Source: Aralia elata (Eukaryota; Streptophyta; Magnoliopsida; Apiales; Araliaceae). Taken from it: DNA of 64,000 nt. The notes below the pieces were generated by a model, which was given only the letters and a program-made list of their open reading frames with translations, ran no database searches and was not told the DNA's origin. The stretch lies in NCBI GenBank assembly GCA_034770075.1, contig JAVJAP010000202.1, forward strand, positions 186,001 through 250,000, read 5' to 3'. The position numbers and the translations under genes are program-made. Shown piece by piece: positions 55,930-64,000 of this stretch (its first letter is position 1; each line of letters begins with the position of its first letter).

Positions 55930-57230
55930 TGTAACGAATGCAATTTTTGTGATTAAATAAAAATATTTATTGAGTTATATAAATATTTTATTAATTTGTT
56001 TATTGAGTAAAATAAATAATTTATAAGTTATGGTGAAAGAATTTATGTTAAAAATTATTTAAATGTGATTTGATGTGATTATTCTAATTTAATTTAATAA
56101 TTAAATTAGATGGTTAATGATTTATTTGAATAAAGAATTTATTTGAATAAGATAATTTATTTGGTGTTATTGTAATTGGTTAAATAGAATTATTAATTAA
56201 TTAGTAAGGTTTAATTGAATTTAAATTCAATTAAATTAGAAGTGTGACAATTAAAACTATATGTTATAATGGTTTATTAAAATAAATGAGAAAGTGTTTT
56301 ATTTAGTTTTACCCAAACAAGGCCTTATGACCTTTGGTTGGAAATAATGAGTTATTTTAATTCTGTTTTGCCAAACAAGCCTTAGAGGCTTTTGAATTAT
56401 ATGTAACTGATGGATTTTAATTATAAGTTATTATTTGTTTTTAAAACCATCAGTTTTATTTTAAAACTCCATCAGTTTTATTTTTATTCTTTACGTATCT
56501 TTACCAAGCCTAAAAGAAACACAGAAGAGAAAGAAAAGAACAAAGTTGAGAGAGAACTCTGTGAATTTGAGAGTTGAGAGAAAAGAGAGAATTGAGAAGA
56601 AGAGTTTGGAAATTGAAGGTAGAAATTCTAAAACCCAAAGAGATTAATCAAAGCAATAGAAGGTATAATCCTTTTCTAAAAGTTCTTCACTATACTTCTC
56701 TGTATATGATTTCTATTTTCTTGTATATAAATTTTTATGCTAAATACATGAATTACTTGTTAATAGTTGTTAGTAAGCATGTATTAGATGATTATATGAT
56801 GATTGTAAACCAATTAGAAGGTATTTATCCATGAAAGTATGCTTTAAGAATTTAGTTTTTGGTTTACAGTGTTGTATTTTCATATATGGCTTATATGTAT
56901 AAAAATTAAAGTTTAATTGGTATGTTAATCTGTAAATTAGTGGTTTATTATTGTAACTCACTGAGAAACGAAAATAATGTGATTTGAATGGAGTAAAATG
57001 GTTGAATATCGAAGTTGTAGTGCTTGATTATGCTAAGTGTGTTCAACATGGAAAAAATTAGCAAGCACTTTGATTTTTGGCTTTGAATGTGATTGTTTAT
57101 ACGAATTGTGTCGTTAAAATTGTTGAATACATGTTGGGTTTGAGTTTTAATAAAGTTGGTAACGTCTGGGATTGTTGATTAAGTCTCTAAGTGTCGTTAA
57201 TATGAAGTTTGGGAAGAAACAGAGCCTGTT

Positions 57231-57421
57231 CGCGCTGCAGCAACTGAGTCTGCATCGCAGCGCGGCCGCGCTGCAACAACTGAGTCTGCATCGCAGCGCG
57301 GCCGCACTGGTTTCCAGTGCAAAAGAGGCGCGGCCGCGCCGTCTGCAGATCAGTCCCTGTAAGTATGTAGCGCGGCCGCGCTGGTTCCAAGAGTAAATGT
57401 GGCGCGGCCGCGCCGGTTCCA
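57231..57421 (+). repeat. GCGCGGCCGCGC cluster, 3' LTR of B, with 36-bp duplication
   Basis: Five blocks are present. The unit CAACTGAGTCTGCATCGCAG plus its GC palindrome occurs twice in tandem, against once in the 5' LTR. Confidence 0.92.
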
Positions 57422-58492
57422 GGACAGAACCTGAATTTTATTTTCATGCATGGCTTGGGTAATGATATGTTAACCTATTCTAATGTATGTGAAGAATCAT
57501 AAAGCATAATATAAGACTTAATAGCATATCGTAGCTATTTATATGATGATTATAAGTTATAGGTCATAAAATTTGTAATTCTATACCCGCAAGGATTTGA
57601 GATGTTAAACATACGTTATAATCTATGTTATGTGATGGTATAAATGTCTGATTTGAGTTTTGTGGTTAGCTAGAAAGTTCATATCATAATTGGATAGTAA
57701 AGCTGTTAGTCCTAGATGTAATGATCTAATTGATATTGTGATCATAATGATCTGTGTAGGATATACGAAGAGCGTGATTTATAATTGTTTAGCTAACGCG
57801 CAAGGCAAGTTGTTCTTCTCTTTAACTTGTAAACTTATTCAAAGCAAGTTTATTTATATTGAGCAAGCTTATTGACCTTAGCTTATTGTTATTCAAGCAA
57901 GGTTGTTATCATGTTACGTACTTAAGCTTTATTCCTGTCAATTGTTATTCAATCATTGTTTGTTATTCAAATTTCGAGCATAGTTTCTATTGAACAAACT
58001 TTATTGTTGAATCGAATGTTTTAGTGACTAGCAAACCCTTATTGATTCAGCTAGTCCTTAGTTGATGAACGTTTTAAAGACTTAGAATGTTTTAAACTTA
58101 TTCCGAGCCAAGTTCCTTTTGGTACTGATTCTGATGATAAACTGAGATGAACAACCCTAATATAGGGGATTACTTACGCAACAGCGTTAAAATGTTTGTG
58201 CACAATACATTGTACAAAGGGCTGATCCCCCTGAGTACGAGATGGAAGGTCCATAGTCTTTAAGACTGTTAAAGGTTACGGTAGAGATACCAGTTAACCT
58301 AGGACATAGTTCGAGGTCTTGTGACCCTCAGATATAATTTCTAAATCTTGAAATCTATTTTTCCTTGAATCGAGCATTCTAACGAGCTTTCAGACGTTGA
58401 TTCCTTATTGATTAAATTCAGAAAATTATTATACCTCAGTGGAACTCTATTTTATTTGAATGTTGTTATTATCATACTTGTGGGCAATTGTT

Positions 58493-58581
58493 TGCTCACT
58501 CTTGCACTAAACATTGCAGCTAAGCCAGAAAAGCAGGATGAGCCGTCCACGAGTAAAGGAAAGGGCAAGTTGCAGAAGTAG
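58493..58581 (+). other. Conserved LTR short-ORF block, 3' LTR of B
   Basis: It is the same as 49697-49785, with a frame from 58516 to the stop at 58579-58581; the peptide is unchanged. Confidence 0.6.
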
Positions 58582-58837
58582 CTTAAGACTTGTTGTCTAG
58601 TTGATGTCTTATGTAACAAGACTTGTTTCAAATTAAGTTTTATTCCGCATTGATGTATTAAGGTTAAGATAACCTGGGATTTGATTGTTTAAGAGTTTGG
58701 TGATGTAACCCAAATTTTGGGAAGATGTTTCATTAAGTTTATTTAATTGTTCTTATTATGGGTAGTTAGTTTTAAATGTATGAGATAGTGAACACCAAAT
58801 CAGTGGGAATTAAGTACCCGGATTTGGGGGTGTCACA

Positions 58838-59186
58838 CCTATTTGCCAAAATTGTATTTTTGTAGGAGTGAAAAATAAACTATCCAAAAAATGAAGCATT
58901 TAGTTTCAAATCTTGAGTATTCATGGATAAATGAGAGTGACCCCATTTATTAAAATAAAAAAAAATTCTGGAATTGTCCTTGTACTCCTAGTTTGCATTT
59001 GATATTATTACTATAGAAACTTACCAAGACATGTATAACTCATAAAACTACTATGATAAGACCCATAGGTTAACATTACAATACATCCAGCAAACTACAA
59101 TACCAAAATATGCTTAAGATTCTAAAACATCACTAGACTCAGTTAGTCCTTCCCAGAAACATCTCTAGTTAATAATAAGCCTAGAA
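58838..59186. other. CACTA flank of element B, non-coding
   Basis: After CCTAT come TTGCCAAAATTG and TTTTTGTAGGAGTG, reminiscent of an inverted CACTA terminus but with extra bases. The rest has no recognisable content. Confidence 0.45.
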
Positions 59187-60290
59187 ATGACTATATTCAG
59201 GCTAGAACATGATTTAATAGCGTACATAAAATATAATATACATATTAGTTTCAAATTTGTTAGAAAAGATGTTCTTTCCTTCTTTTCTCAAAATGTTAAA
59301 CCATTAGGTGGTTTTCTTTTTGATTATGCTGATTCCAATGAGATTCAAATGGCTCATTGGTATGTCTTGAATAATTGTGAAGATGTGCAACCTCATATTG
59401 AGTAAGTTGAACATTATATCATTATGTTATTCAAATAACTATTGCTTCATACTAGTCTTTTTATGAATACTATTCTTGTAGGGAATGTGAGGAGGAATTG
59501 AAACGAGATTACCAAAACAACATCGAATTAGAAAAAAAAGATTTCCTTAGTGGTTTAAAAAGAAGGTAAAATATGTTTTCTTGCCCTTTTAAAGTTGTTT
59601 GTGGCTATTTGAAATACAATGATTAATTTAAATTTTTTCCTCTACTAGATTCATCATCTTTGGAATACCACATCAAATGTCATTAGTGATCAACTATTTG
59701 CATTAGCATGTCGTCCAAATTTACGAGTATGGAAATATAAAGGATGCATTGTCAATGGAGTGAGGTTTCTTGTCAAAGATCGTGACAATCGTAGGCAAAG
59801 CCAAAATAGTGGAATATCATGTGAAGGAGAAAACGATGGAAAAAGTATTGACTTTTATGGCTTATTAAATGATATTATCAAAATAGAGTATGGAAAAGGG
59901 TATAATGTGTTCATATTTTCTTGTGAGTGGTTTGATTTAGCTAATCGACGAATGGGTATTAGGAAGGATACACACTTTACAAGTGTGAATGTAAGTAGCA
60001 CATGGTATAGAAACGCCCATACATATTAGCTTCTCAAGCAAAACAAGTTTTTTTTGTGGATGATTTGAAATTAGGCGGCAACTAGAAAATTGTCCAAGGG
60101 TTTAACCACCGACACGTATTTGATGTTCCAGAGGATGAAATGGACGAGATTGAAGAATATACCACTGACGATGTTGTTAACCTTGATGATGACTCATCCG
60201 ATATTGACATTGTTGTTGAGGATCGGGAAATAGGGCCAATGGATAGAGTTGACGTTGATCTAGAAATAATAAATAACAGTGTCTTAAGAT
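59187..60290 (+). pseudogene. CACTA TNP2-type protein, C-terminal DUF4216-like region
   Basis: Exon to 59402 holds NEIQMAHWYVLNNCEDVQPH, with donor ATTGAGTAAGT; the next exon (59481-59566) starts after TTCTTGTAG and reads ECEEELKRDYQNNIELEKK. A third begins at about 59649 (HHLWNTTSNVISDQLFALAC), then YKGCIVNGVRFLVKDRDNRR, QNSGISCEGENDGKSIDFYG and FTSVNVSSTWYRN, the conserved order of the DUF4216 family next to TNP2 transposases. The second junction is out of phase, a base is lost near 60013, and a TAG replaces Trp near 60085. The N-terminal transposase domain is absent. Confidence 0.85.
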
Positions 60291-60532
60291 AAAGAACTCA
60301 CATAATTAACATACAACACAATATCTTATTGGATGAAGACATAGATGATGATGTCGATGAGGACTCATCCGATATCGACATTGTTGTTGAGGATCGGGAA
60401 ATAGGGCCAATGGATAGAGTTGACGTTGATCTAGAAACAATAAATAGCAGTGTCTTAAGATAAAGAACTCACATAATTAACATACAACACAATATCTTAT
60501 TGGATGAAGACATAGATGATGTTGTCGATGAG
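60191..60532 (+). repeat. 171-bp tandem duplication in the TNP2 acidic tail
   Basis: A unit of 171 bases (57 codons) beginning GACTCATCCGATAT occurs at 60191-60361 and 60362-60532 with few differences. It is a multiple of three, but both copies carry the same TAA after AGTGTCTTAAGA. Confidence 0.88.
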
Positions 60533-60652
60533 GATGATTTTGAGGAGGATGAATTCGATGAGGAGGGGTATAGTGAGGATGATACACCTATGGATTATCG
60601 TAGCGAGGAAGAACGAAGTATGGACGAGGAAGAGGAAGATGATCAGAACTAG
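60533..60652 (+). pseudogene. Acidic C-terminal tail of the TNP2-type gene
   Basis: The frame reads almost only Asp and Glu with a few other residues (for example DFEEDEFDEEGYSEDDTP) and stops at 60650-60652. Acidic tails are usual at the end of such proteins. Confidence 0.7.
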
Positions 60653-61352
60653 CATCAAATAAGGTATGCCTTTTGTCTTATCAAAGTTGAAACATTTGAA
60701 TGATTAATAGCATGAAACATAGGAGGGGTATAATGAGGACGATACACCTGCTTCTGGCTTGTGTCCATCGTCTTTAATCATACAAAACAAAGGTACCCAT
60801 TCTAGGTTTCTGTTCTTGACCTTTACCCTAATCTAACAGAAGTATTTACTATGTAAACTAGAGATTATATATTATATTATATTGATTTAAATATCTTTTG
60901 CATCTTCCAGGCAGAGCGTGATGGCTCAATTCACATCACAAGTGGAACCCATTGAATCAACTTTGCCATCTTTGGTTGCTAGGTTTGTGTTCCTTTACTA
61001 ACGGGTGACTTGTCAACATAGTTCTTGTTTATCTGAATATAGAAGCTAGAAATTGAATTAGTTTGTGTGTTTCGACAATTGAAAATGAAAATTTAGCAAC
61101 AAAAAAAGATGAAAATTTAGTAGTTTTAGAAGCTCCAGAGTCTCCTTGTTATCTGTTTTATGGAGGGAATGAAGAATTACTATGTTCTTTCAGTTCACTA
61201 GAAACATCATCTCCTGTCTGTCAAAGGTTTTTAACTTTGATGTTCACTAATCCTCATAGTTGTGTAAAGTTTGCTTCCACTGAAAATTCAAATTTAGTCA
61301 TACTTATTTTGGATGTTGTCGAGTCTATAGGTAATCCTTGGTCATGATAAGA
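60653..61352. other. CACTA-region sequence, unassigned
   Basis: A partial repeat of GGAGGGGTATAATGAGGACG and an acceptor-like CTTCCAGGCAGAGCG near 60910 suggest further exons. A 94-codon frame at 61063-61347 (NLVVLEAPESPCYLFYGG) is unrecognised. Confidence 0.45.
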
Positions 61353-61357
61353 GCCTA

Positions 61358-61520
61358 TGTGACGCCCCCAAATCCGGGTTACCTTATCCATGAATTCAGT
61401 GCATCACTGTGCAACTCATACATCATTCTAACAACAACTTATTGCGGAATAATAAAAATATTTACATTGATATAATATAAATATTATCGTCCCAAGCCTC
61501 AAAACCATAACTAAAACATA
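61358..61520 (-). mobile_element. 3' end of a Tekay-like LTR, cut by the next LTR
   Basis: On the minus strand it ends CCCGGATTTGGGGGCGTCACA at 61358, the standard Tekay-like terminus, and contains TATTCCGCAATAAG near 61440, matching TTATTCCGCAT in other LTRs. GCCTA (61353-61357) would be its target duplication. Only about 160 bases remain before another LTR starts. Confidence 0.75.
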
Positions 61521-61928
61521 ATCTTTGTCACGCCCCCAAAATCCACCTGCTTGCTTCTTTTAGCCAGGTTAGACTTCGTGCTGACTTGTATAACCTTATT
61601 CAAAACATTCATTAACTTAAAGGTAAAGTACACGATAAGTTTCTATAAAAACTCGCAATATAATGGATTTGAATCGTATATAGAAATCTTGACTTCTAAT
61701 AATCAGAGTAAAATGCGGAAAAGTGATATTATTATAAAATATCATTTGTTCATTGTTACATCATTCTCAGGTTTACTTGTTCTATTACAAATAAGTCCTA
61801 AAAGACTTAAAAACAAATCTCTATTTCTCTATCTGAGACTTGCAGTATTAGCAACCAGTTAGTTCCCAGGAAAAAGGGAGCTTTCCGTTAAAACGGCGCG
61901 CAATTAAATGACCTAACCCCTTTCCTCG

Positions 61929-62070
61929 TCAGAACTTTCTAGACATTGCCAATAATGTTAATCTAACATAGTTAAAATCTTCTACATCTTCAACTTTCTT
62001 TGTACCGCCAGAATCGTCTGGTAATTCCTCCTTGGCTGTAATTTGTTTTAAGATAATTGCAAGAATGAAC
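61929..62070 (-). other. Conserved LTR short-ORF block, longest form
   Basis: Minus strand: GTTCATTCTTGC, then AATTACAG and a frame from 62039 reading TAKEELPDDSGGTKKVEDVE and sixteen more residues to a TGA at 61931-61929. The start is like the other blocks, but the acidic end is longer. Confidence 0.55.
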
Positions 62071-62513
62071 ATAAGAATGCCCAACAAGTCTAACAGATAT
62101 ATATATGAGAAGAGAATCACCTTTTCAAGATATATATACAGAATAAGCTGATACAAGATTTCAACGATTATCAATATAGTAAACTGAGTGGTTCCCCACC
62201 CACAAATTAATGAATTAGTTCCCCGTCTCATCAACACTGCTACAATTGCATCAACAGTGTATATCATTTCTATATCATTTCTACGATACCTCTACACTGC
62301 GACAAATGTTACCTCAGTGAGTTAGATCGGTTTCCTAACACATCTTAAACTCCTGCCCATACAAGAGAGTTGTTCAACTCAGATACTAACATGGTTTTCA
62401 ATTGAAATTCAACAATCACTATCACGTTGCGCATAACAGATAACAAGCATGTTAATGCACGGGGTGCAAAAGAAACAATACTTGCATAACAATAAACCTC
62501 ATAAATAAGACAC

Positions 62514-62677
62514 GTTATTGCACGGAGTGCATTTCAACAAATAAGTAGACTTGCGTTATTGCATGGAGTGCATTTCAACAAATAAGTAGACTTGCGTTAT
62601 TGCACGGAGTGCATTTCAACAAATAAGTAGACTTGTGTTATTGCACGGAGTGCATTTCAACAAATAAGTAGACTTGC
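62514..62677. repeat. 41-bp tandem repeat, four copies
   Basis: Units start GTTATTGCACGGAGTGCATT at 62514, 62555, 62596 and 62637. They are almost identical. Each contains the hairpin TGCAC-GGA-GTGCA. A degenerate precursor lies at about 62452. Confidence 0.95.
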
Positions 62678-62835
62678 CTGAATATGAATAATATGTTAAC
62701 GCTAATTTTTCATTCCTCGCTCAATCTCCTGAAGTGTAAGCTCTAGAACTTTGATCCTCCAAGCTTTTCCTTTCCTTGGATTATGCTAGGCTAATTAAGC
62801 ATTTTAACGATTAAATATTTTAAGTTTTATTCCGG

Positions 62836-63290
62836 GTATTATAACCGCTTATAAATAAGACTCCTTCTAATATACATGAAATAATTTCAGCATTATAACT
62901 GCATATAAAATGAATATTCATCAACTATATTTAAAATAAATTGAGCATTATAACTGCTTATAAAATGAATATTCGGCTATTATATTTGAAATAATTTTAG
63001 CATTATAACTGCTTATAAAATGAATATTCTTACTAAATACTTGAAGAAAATCGGACATAGTAACTGCTTATAAAAGTATAGTTTCTAATATATAAGAGAA
63101 ATAAATCGGACATTATAACTACTTGTAAATAGGACTTTTGTACTATATACTTAAAATAATTTGGGCATTATAACTGCTTATAAATAGGACTTTTGTACTG
63201 TATACTTAAAATAATTTGGGCATTATAACTGCTTATAAAAGTATAATTTTACTAAATATATAAAGAAGAATGAAAATAATAACCACTAGA
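62836..63290. repeat. Degenerate ~57-bp tandem repeat, about eight copies
   Basis: Each unit holds GCATTATAACTGCTTATAAA followed by an AT-rich half such as TATACTTAAAATAATTTGG. Copies differ more than in the 41-base array, so this array looks older. Confidence 0.88.
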
Positions 63291-63452
63291 GTAATACCTC
63301 TTGTAGTTGCTAGCTTTACTTCCAATCGCGTAGCGCTTCGATGCTTAGAAAGTAATTTTTATCTCACAATATCTCTCAGAATATAAATATAGAGTGTTTT
63401 TGCTCTTGAACTGCTCTTGAAAAGTAGTAAGGAATAAATGAACTAAGCTTGC

Positions 63453-63460
63453 TATTTATA
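63453..63460 (-). promoter_or_regulatory. TATA box of terminal LTR
   Basis: TATAAATA on the minus strand lies about 160 bases from the tandem arrays (which are upstream in minus orientation). Confidence 0.55.
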
Positions 63461-63618
63461 AAAAAACCAAGTTTCGCTAATTGCACGTTAGGGGCTCGGC
63501 TTATTACACTTTGCACCCGGCTTATTACACTTTGGTACCTAGGTTAATTACACTTTAAGTTAATAAAAAGTGGTTAATTACACTTTAGTACCTAGGTTAA
63601 TTACACTTTAGTACCTAG

Positions 63619-63765
63619 CGTGTGCCAGGCGTAAGCCGGCGTGTGCCAGGCGTAAGCCGGCGTGTGCCAGGCGTAAGCCGGCGTGTGCCAGGCGTAAGCC
63701 GGCGTGTGCCAGGCGTAAGCCGGCGTGTGCCAGGCGTAAGCCGGCGTGTGCCAGGCGTAAGCCGG
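63619..63765. repeat. 21-bp tandem repeat, seven copies, GC-rich
   Basis: CGTGTGCCAGGCGTAAGCCG units at 21-base period are essentially identical. CGGCTTACGCC and GGCGTAAGCCG arms make it self-complementary. It lies just upstream of the TATA box in minus orientation. Confidence 0.96.
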
Positions 63766-63860
63766 CGTAAGCACGACAAAGCGTAAGCACGTCAAAGCGT
63801 AACCACGACAATGCGTAAGCACGTCAAAGCTTAAGCACGACAAAACGTAAGCACGACAAA
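63765..63860. repeat. 16-bp tandem repeat, six copies
   Basis: GCGTAAGCACGACAAA and near variants run at 16-base period directly after the 21-base array, leading into the AAGCACGACACAG module. Confidence 0.95.
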
Positions 63861-64000
63861 TCACTTTGTCATTTTGAAGCACGACACAACAGCTTACTAA
63901 AAATAATTTGTCAGGACGCTTCTCTGTGAATTCGCCGGAAGCACGACAAATCATTTTGTCCGTGTAAGCACGACACAGCTGCTTGATGAAATTTTTTTTT

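Larger units (their letters stand above)
47169..58837 (+). mobile_element. Complete Tekay-like chromovirus 'B' (TSD CCTAT)
   Basis: Two LTRs (47169-50041, 55930-58837) enclose a primer site, an extra coiled-coil ORF, gag, and pol with chromodomain. CCTAT flanks it at 47164-47168 and 58838-58842. The LTRs are almost identical by eye apart from a ~36-base duplication, so insertion is fairly recent. The gag frame and the extra ORF carry disabling changes while pol is open. Confidence 0.96.
55930..58837 (+). mobile_element. 3' LTR of element B
   Basis: It has the same ends and order as the 5' LTR but is 35 bases longer, mainly through a tandem duplication at 57241-57300. It ends at 58837 beside CCTAT. 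Confidence 0.96.
42232..61357. mobile_element. CACTA-type DNA transposon remains, host to element B
   Basis: The left end is CACTACAAAAAA preceded by GAT (possible 3-base target duplication). The region holds a Transposase_24-type gene on the minus strand near the left end and a TNP2-type C-terminal gene with DUF4216-like sequence on the plus strand near the right. The main transposase domain is not seen. No matching right end was found before an LTR starts at 61358, so this may be one deleted element or two pieces. Confidence 0.6.
61526..64000 (-). mobile_element. Tekay-like LTR continuing past the window end
   Basis: On the minus strand it ends GGGGGCGTGACA at 61526; ATCTT (61521-61525) would be the target duplication. 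It holds the short-ORF block (61929-62070), a 41-base tandem repeat, a ~57-base tandem repeat, a TATA box (63460-63453), 21- and 16-base tandem arrays and the AAGCACGACACAG module shared with LTR D. The LTR start is beyond 64000. Confidence 0.7.

Noticed and set aside
58843..58866. TTGCCAAAATTG and TTTTTGTAGGAGTG as a CACTA right terminus
   Set aside because: It has extra bases before GTG, no clear subterminal array, and CACTA-type coding sequence continues to its right. Left open, but not called.
61929..62267. 112-codon minus-strand frame with hydrophobic N-terminal half as a membrane protein
   Set aside because: The hydrophobic part comes from T-rich LTR sequence upstream of the acceptor-like site; only the part after TTACAG matches the conserved LTR block.
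63601..63860. Regular 21- and 16-base repeats as a CRISPR array
   Set aside because: Units are contiguous with no unique spacers, and the context is a plant LTR.
63601..63954. 117-codon minus-strand frame with a repeated peptide (AYAWHTP)
   Set aside because: It is the translation of the 21-base array; since 21 is a multiple of three, all frames stay open.

Overview
This window is angiosperm nuclear DNA made almost wholly of transposable elements inserted into one another. I recognise no host gene, rRNA, tRNA or CRISPR array. The evidence for a plant is the set of element families (Ty3/gypsy chromoviruses with a C-terminal chromodomain, Ty1/copia, an Athila-like gypsy element, a CACTA transposon with DUF4216-type and Transposase_24-type proteins), methionine-initiator-tRNA-type primer binding sites, and a plastid-derived atpB/psaA fragment.

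Layout. 2-6099: chromodomain gypsy element 'T1' (+), cut by the window start, with a 3.4-kb 3' LTR. 6100-6291: end of a Tat/Ogre-like LTR that T1 entered. 6292-8129: 3' end of a gypsy family I call N2 (+). 8130-14061: long Tekay-like LTR 'D' (-), itself holding a solo Tat/Ogre-like LTR (10679-12787, target duplication TACCA). 14062-17882: 5' end of another Tekay-like element 'A' (-): extra ORF, primer site, LTR. 17883-18117: inverted piece of a copia leader. 18118-37224: copia element (+) split inside reverse transcriptase by N2 (-) at 24335-34160 (duplication CTTCC), which in turn holds a solo Tekay-like LTR (28433-32146, duplication TCCCA). 37225-37413: start of an older copia LTR (-). 37414-42231: Athila-like element (-). 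42232 to about 61357: CACTA-derived DNA entered by a complete Tekay-like element 'B' (47169-58837, duplication CCTAT). 61358-64000: two more LTRs (-) full of tandem repeats.

Read from the outside in, the left arm is about seven insertions deep: Athila-like > copia(-) > A > D > N2 > Tat-like > T1. Most coding regions are broken. T1 pol has no internal stop in the visible part; B pol is open but has a 12-residue gap and a changed RNase H residue.

Main points for a second look: (1) a chimeric plastid atpB-psaA fragment inside one copia LTR; (2) clusters of GC-rich palindromes in the LTRs or leaders of several families, with the same 12-mer in a copia leader and gypsy LTRs, and an apparent cassette swap within one family; (3) a conserved block near the 3' end of six Tekay-like LTR types: a TGCTCATTCTTGC-like motif, a splice-acceptor-like TTGCAG and a short Lys/Gly-rich reading frame; (4) a coiled-coil ORF before gag in Tekay-like elements; (5) four stem-loops with one shared loop in the copia leader; (6) a 468-codon open frame with two non-catalytic reverse-transcriptase-like segments. 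Family names rest on motif recognition, and nothing was searched against a database.
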